From: Planctomycetota bacterium
Lineage (GTDB): Bacteria > Planctomycetota > Phycisphaerae > WQYP01
Assembly (NCBI GenBank): GCA_021826605.1
Contig: JAKAZF010000110.1
Coordinates: forward strand, 1 to 7,827
Direction: 5' to 3'
DNA: 7,827 nucleotides
The position numbers and the translations under genes were made by a program. Below are positions 5,809 through 7,827 of this stretch, piece by piece; position 1 is the first letter of the stretch; the number at the start of each line of letters is the position of its first letter. The notes under the pieces are model-generated. The model made no database searches, was not told the origin of the DNA, and worked only from the letters and a program-made list of their open reading frames with translations.

Positions 5809-7434
5809 TTATTGTGAAAGCTTTTCCGGGGCCAGCCGCGGACGCCACGTTGAACCTGCGGGGGTGTCTTTGACTTCTACCCCCAGCGACATGATCTGTT
5901 TCCGCAGCAAGTCGCCGGCACTGAAATCTTTCTGCTGCCGCGCCGCCACGCGCTGCTCCATGAGTTGCTTAACTTGCCTCTTAGTATCATCCGGCACGTC
6001 TTGCAAGACCGTAAAAATAACCCCCAGCACATGATCCACCTTTTTAAGGCTATGCAACGCTGACCGGGCCTGGGGGTAGGCGATATTTTTCTGTTTATGC
6101 AGGGCATTGGCCCAGGTGAACAACGCGGCCAATGCGCCGGAAACGTTCAGGTCATCGTCCATCGCGGAATTAAATTCCGTCAGCATGTGCCGATCACCCG
6201 GCTCCAGTATCGGATCATGCGCGGCCTTAGCACCGCCACCCGGCGCGGCAAAATCTCCGTCGCCGGAGGCTTCATCCACGGCCGCTACCGCAGCCGTTAA
6301 TTTTTCTGAAAAATCCCGCAGGGTTGTGATTGCCGCAGCCGCTTCATAAAGACTTTGAATGGTGAAATTCAACGGTTCTCTGTAGCGTGTGCTGATCAGC
6401 CCCCACCGGATGACCACCGGATCAAAGCCCTTGGCCATAAGATCACGAATGGTAAAAAAATTCCCTTTAGATTTCGACATTTTTTCGCCGTTGACCATTA
6501 AATGCCGCGTGTGCATCCAATATTTCACAAACGGTTTACCCGTAGCCCCTTCCGATTGTGCAATTTCACATTCATGGTGCGGATGAATATTATCTTCTCC
6601 ACCGGTGTGCAGATCAAACGTGGGCCCCAGGGCGCGCATCGACATGACACTGCATTCAATATGCCAGCCTGGATAGCCGTCGCCCCACGGGCTGGGCCAT
6701 CGCATGATGTGATGTGAGTCCGGCTTCCAGAGGAAAAAATCCGCTGGATGCTTCTTGGCGGCCTGCTGGCTGGTTCTGCCACCGGCCCCGTGTGATAACT
6801 GTTCAAGAAAATTACCGGAAAGTTCGCCATAGGCGGAAAAGCTGCGAATATCATAATAAACCACACCGTCGGCACCGACATACGCATGCCCACGGTTGAT
6901 TAGCAACTGGATCATGTCAATAAATTCCGGAATATGCCGGGTGGGTCGCGGGATAATTTGTTCTTTTGATTCTTCGGTTGCGGCCGCGTCATAATCCGCC
7001 ACCACGGCTAATCCCAGCAGGCGGGCATCATGAAGAAACGCCTGGGCAAAATAATCGGCCACTGCAAATGGATCATTGGGATTTTCAATCAGGGCTTTGC
7101 CTGATTTTTTGGTCTCCTTCATTTTTTCCACAGCCACTTCCAGCTTATCGCGGCCCGCGCCATCGGCCAGTTGATCCTCGGTCATGTGACCGACATCCGT
7201 CATGTTCATGACATGGGTTACCTGCGCGCCACGCAATTCAAGATAGCGCCGCAGCACATCAGCAAATAAAAAGGCTCGAAAATTCCCGATATGCGCATAG
7301 TCATATACCGTGGGGCCGCAGCTATAAATGCCGATGCGGCTGCCGGAAACGAGATCTGCCGGATCTGGGCCGGGATGCAGCGGGGTAAAATCCTCAAGCT
7401 GATGATGCAACGTATTGTACAAGCGGGTGGGCAT
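5809..7434 (-). CDS. cysS: Cysteinyl-tRNA synthetase
   Basis: This cytosolic class I enzyme charges tRNA-Cys with cysteine using ATP. At 541 residues it is longer than the E. coli enzyme (461). Landmarks are CGPTVYDYAHIGN at 39-51 with the HIGH signature as HIGN (48-51), MNMTDVGHM at 77-84, WHIECSVMS at 257-265, HTGGEDNIHPHHECEIAQSE at 276-295, and KMSKSKG at 318-324. The four zinc ligands expected from the E. coli enzyme are present as Cys39, Cys261, His286 and Glu290. The extra length comes mainly from a charged stretch at about 87-122 after TDVGHMTED and a Gly/Ala-rich linker near 388-405 before the DALR-type helical domain. The start is ATG 7434; AAGGAA upstream is about 13 nt away, a loose spacing, but no better start exists. 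All catalytic motifs are intact. Confidence 0.97.
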   Translation of the reverse strand: MPTRLYNTLHHQLEDFTPLHPGPDPADLVSGSRIGIYSCGPTVYDYAHIGNFRAFLFADVLRRYLELRGAQVTHVMNMTDVGHMTEDQLADGAGRDKLEVAVEKMKETKKSGKALIENPNDPFAVADYFAQAFLHDARLLGLAVVADYDAAATEESKEQIIPRPTRHIPEFIDMIQLLINRGHAYVGADGVVYYDIRSFSAYGELSGNFLEQLSHGAGGRTSQQAAKKHPADFFLWKPDSHHIMRWPSPWGDGYPGWHIECSVMSMRALGPTFDLHTGGEDNIHPHHECEIAQSEGATGKPFVKYWMHTRHLMVNGEKMSKSKGNFFTIRDLMAKGFDPVVIRWGLISTRYREPLNFTIQSLYEAAAAITTLRDFSEKLTAAVAAVDEASGDGDFAAPGGGAKAAHDPILEPGDRHMLTEFNSAMDDDLNVSGALAALFTWANALHKQKNIAYPQARSALHSLKKVDHVLGVIFTVLQDVPDDTKRQVKQLMEQRVAARQQKDFSAGDLLRKQIMSLGVEVKDTPAGSTWRPRLAPEKLSQ

Positions 7435-7458
7435 GGGATTGTAACGTTCCTTTCGCCG

Positions 7459-7499
7459 ATAAAAGCGTAATCCTGCACAGCATTCTATGCGGCTTTTAT
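7459..7499 (-). repeat. Inverted repeat just upstream of the cysS ribosome binding site
   Basis: ATAAAAGC (7459-7466) and GCTTTTAT (7492-7499) are a perfect 8-bp inverted repeat with a 25-nt interior. In the cysS transcript the stem would end five nt before AAAGGAA. It could be a leader hairpin or a DNA operator. There is no T-box pattern, so tRNA-sensing control is not supported. Confidence 0.35.
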
Positions 7500-7523
7500 G
7501 AATTTAGAAAATCTATTTTAGAG

Positions 7524-7578
7524 GAGCCTGTCTTGAGTTTTTCCGCCCGGGTGCCATGCCGCTGAAATGCCCAGGCTC
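7524..7578 (-). repeat. Mutually exclusive stems between the TPR gene and cysS
   Basis: GAGCCTG (7524-7530) pairs perfectly with CAGGCTC (7572-7578), while GCCCGGG (7545-7551) pairs with CCCAGGC (7570-7576) with one wobble. Both use 7572-7576, so only one stem can form at a time. No T-run follows on the minus strand, so a plain intrinsic terminator is not supported. A regulatory switch is possible but unproven. Confidence 0.3.
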
Positions 7579-7589
7579 AAATGGGTGAA

Positions 7590-7827
7590 TCAAGGGGGGG
7601 CGGGATGAAGCTGCTGTAAATGACGGGCCGCCTGCAGCGCCTGTGCCAGGAGTTTATTCACTGATTTATGATTGGGGCTTAAGGCAATAACCGTGCGAAA
7701 CTGTTCTGCGGCCTGATTCGGGTGGCCATGAGCCAATAAATCCCGACCGTAAAAATAATGCGCCTGCGCCAGGCGCGGATTGATCTGCAAGGCCTGCCGA
7801 TAAAGCGTCATAGCCTGCTTCCAGTGT
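7590..7827 (-). CDS. TPR-repeat protein, C-terminal end (5' part outside window)
   Basis: The frame stays open to the right edge, so the ATG at 7811 is internal rather than a start. About 78 residues are visible. HWKQAMTLYRQALQINP is the second helix of one tetratricopeptide repeat. The following 34 or so residues (from RLAQAHYFYGRDLLAHG through ALSPN) make a full TPR with the usual Tyr, Gly, Ala and Pro positions, and KSVNKLLAQALQ begins a capping helix. TPRs are protein-interaction scaffolds; no catalytic part is visible and the specific role is unknown. The last codons lie in a run of seven C on the coding strand just before TGA. The gap to cysS is 155 nt with no clear terminator. Confidence 0.8.
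   Translation of the reverse strand, partial: HWKQAMTLYRQALQINPRLAQAHYFYGRDLLAHGHPNQAAEQFRTVIALSPNHKSVNKLLAQALQAARHLQQLHPAPP

Noticed and set aside
7515..7543. cysS promoter using TAAAAT as -10
   Set aside because: The -10 box is good, but the position 17 bp upstream reads GAAAAA and no -35 box or extended -10 fits.
7435..7589. T-box leader for cysS
   Set aside because: No specifier hairpin, T-box sequence or intrinsic terminator was seen; the stems present do not match that architecture.
1..7827. CRISPR array, tRNA or rRNA gene, or transposase
   Set aside because: No regularly spaced direct repeats, tRNA cloverleaf, rRNA-like segment or transposase motif was seen on either strand by eye.

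Overview
The window reads as bacterial chromosome of middling GC content. The best guess for the host is the PVC superphylum, most likely Planctomycetota (Phycisphaerae-like) or Verrucomicrobiota. This rests on three things: two exported proteins with exosortase-type PEP-CTERM tails, a very long sodium:solute symporter with a C-terminal extension, and a cysteinyl-tRNA synthetase with an internal insertion. The placement is inference from recalled family features; no 16S or marker phylogeny is available here.

Layout from left to right. (1) A minus-strand ribH-nusB pair (lumazine synthase, then the start of transcription antitermination factor NusB, cut by the left edge). (2) A gene-free stretch of about 440 bp up to the first PEP-CTERM promoter, holding a 69-bp inverted repeat. 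(3) Two plus-strand paralogous PEP-CTERM proteins of 241 and 240 residues. Each has its own near-consensus sigma-70-type promoter with a 17-bp spacer, a leader of roughly 190-200 nt with hairpins, and its own intrinsic terminator, so they are duplicated monocistronic units rather than an operon. (4) A convergent gap with a short REP-like palindrome and a possible minus-strand terminator. (5) A minus-strand series: the 3' end of a TPR-repeat protein (cut by the right edge), cysS, then a 703-residue SSF-family transporter.

How the genes relate. RibH makes the riboflavin precursor 6,7-dimethyl-8-ribityllumazine, and its pairing with nusB is a common bacterial arrangement. CysS is a housekeeping translation enzyme. 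The SSF transporter follows it on the same strand across a 128-nt gap with no evident terminator, but that gap carries a perfect 12-bp palindrome over a weak promoter, so separate control is possible. The PEP-CTERM pair would be exported by Sec and handled at the inner membrane by an exosortase encoded elsewhere. No new defence or mobile system is visible. The most unusual part is the twin PEP-CTERM units with matched promoters and structured leaders.
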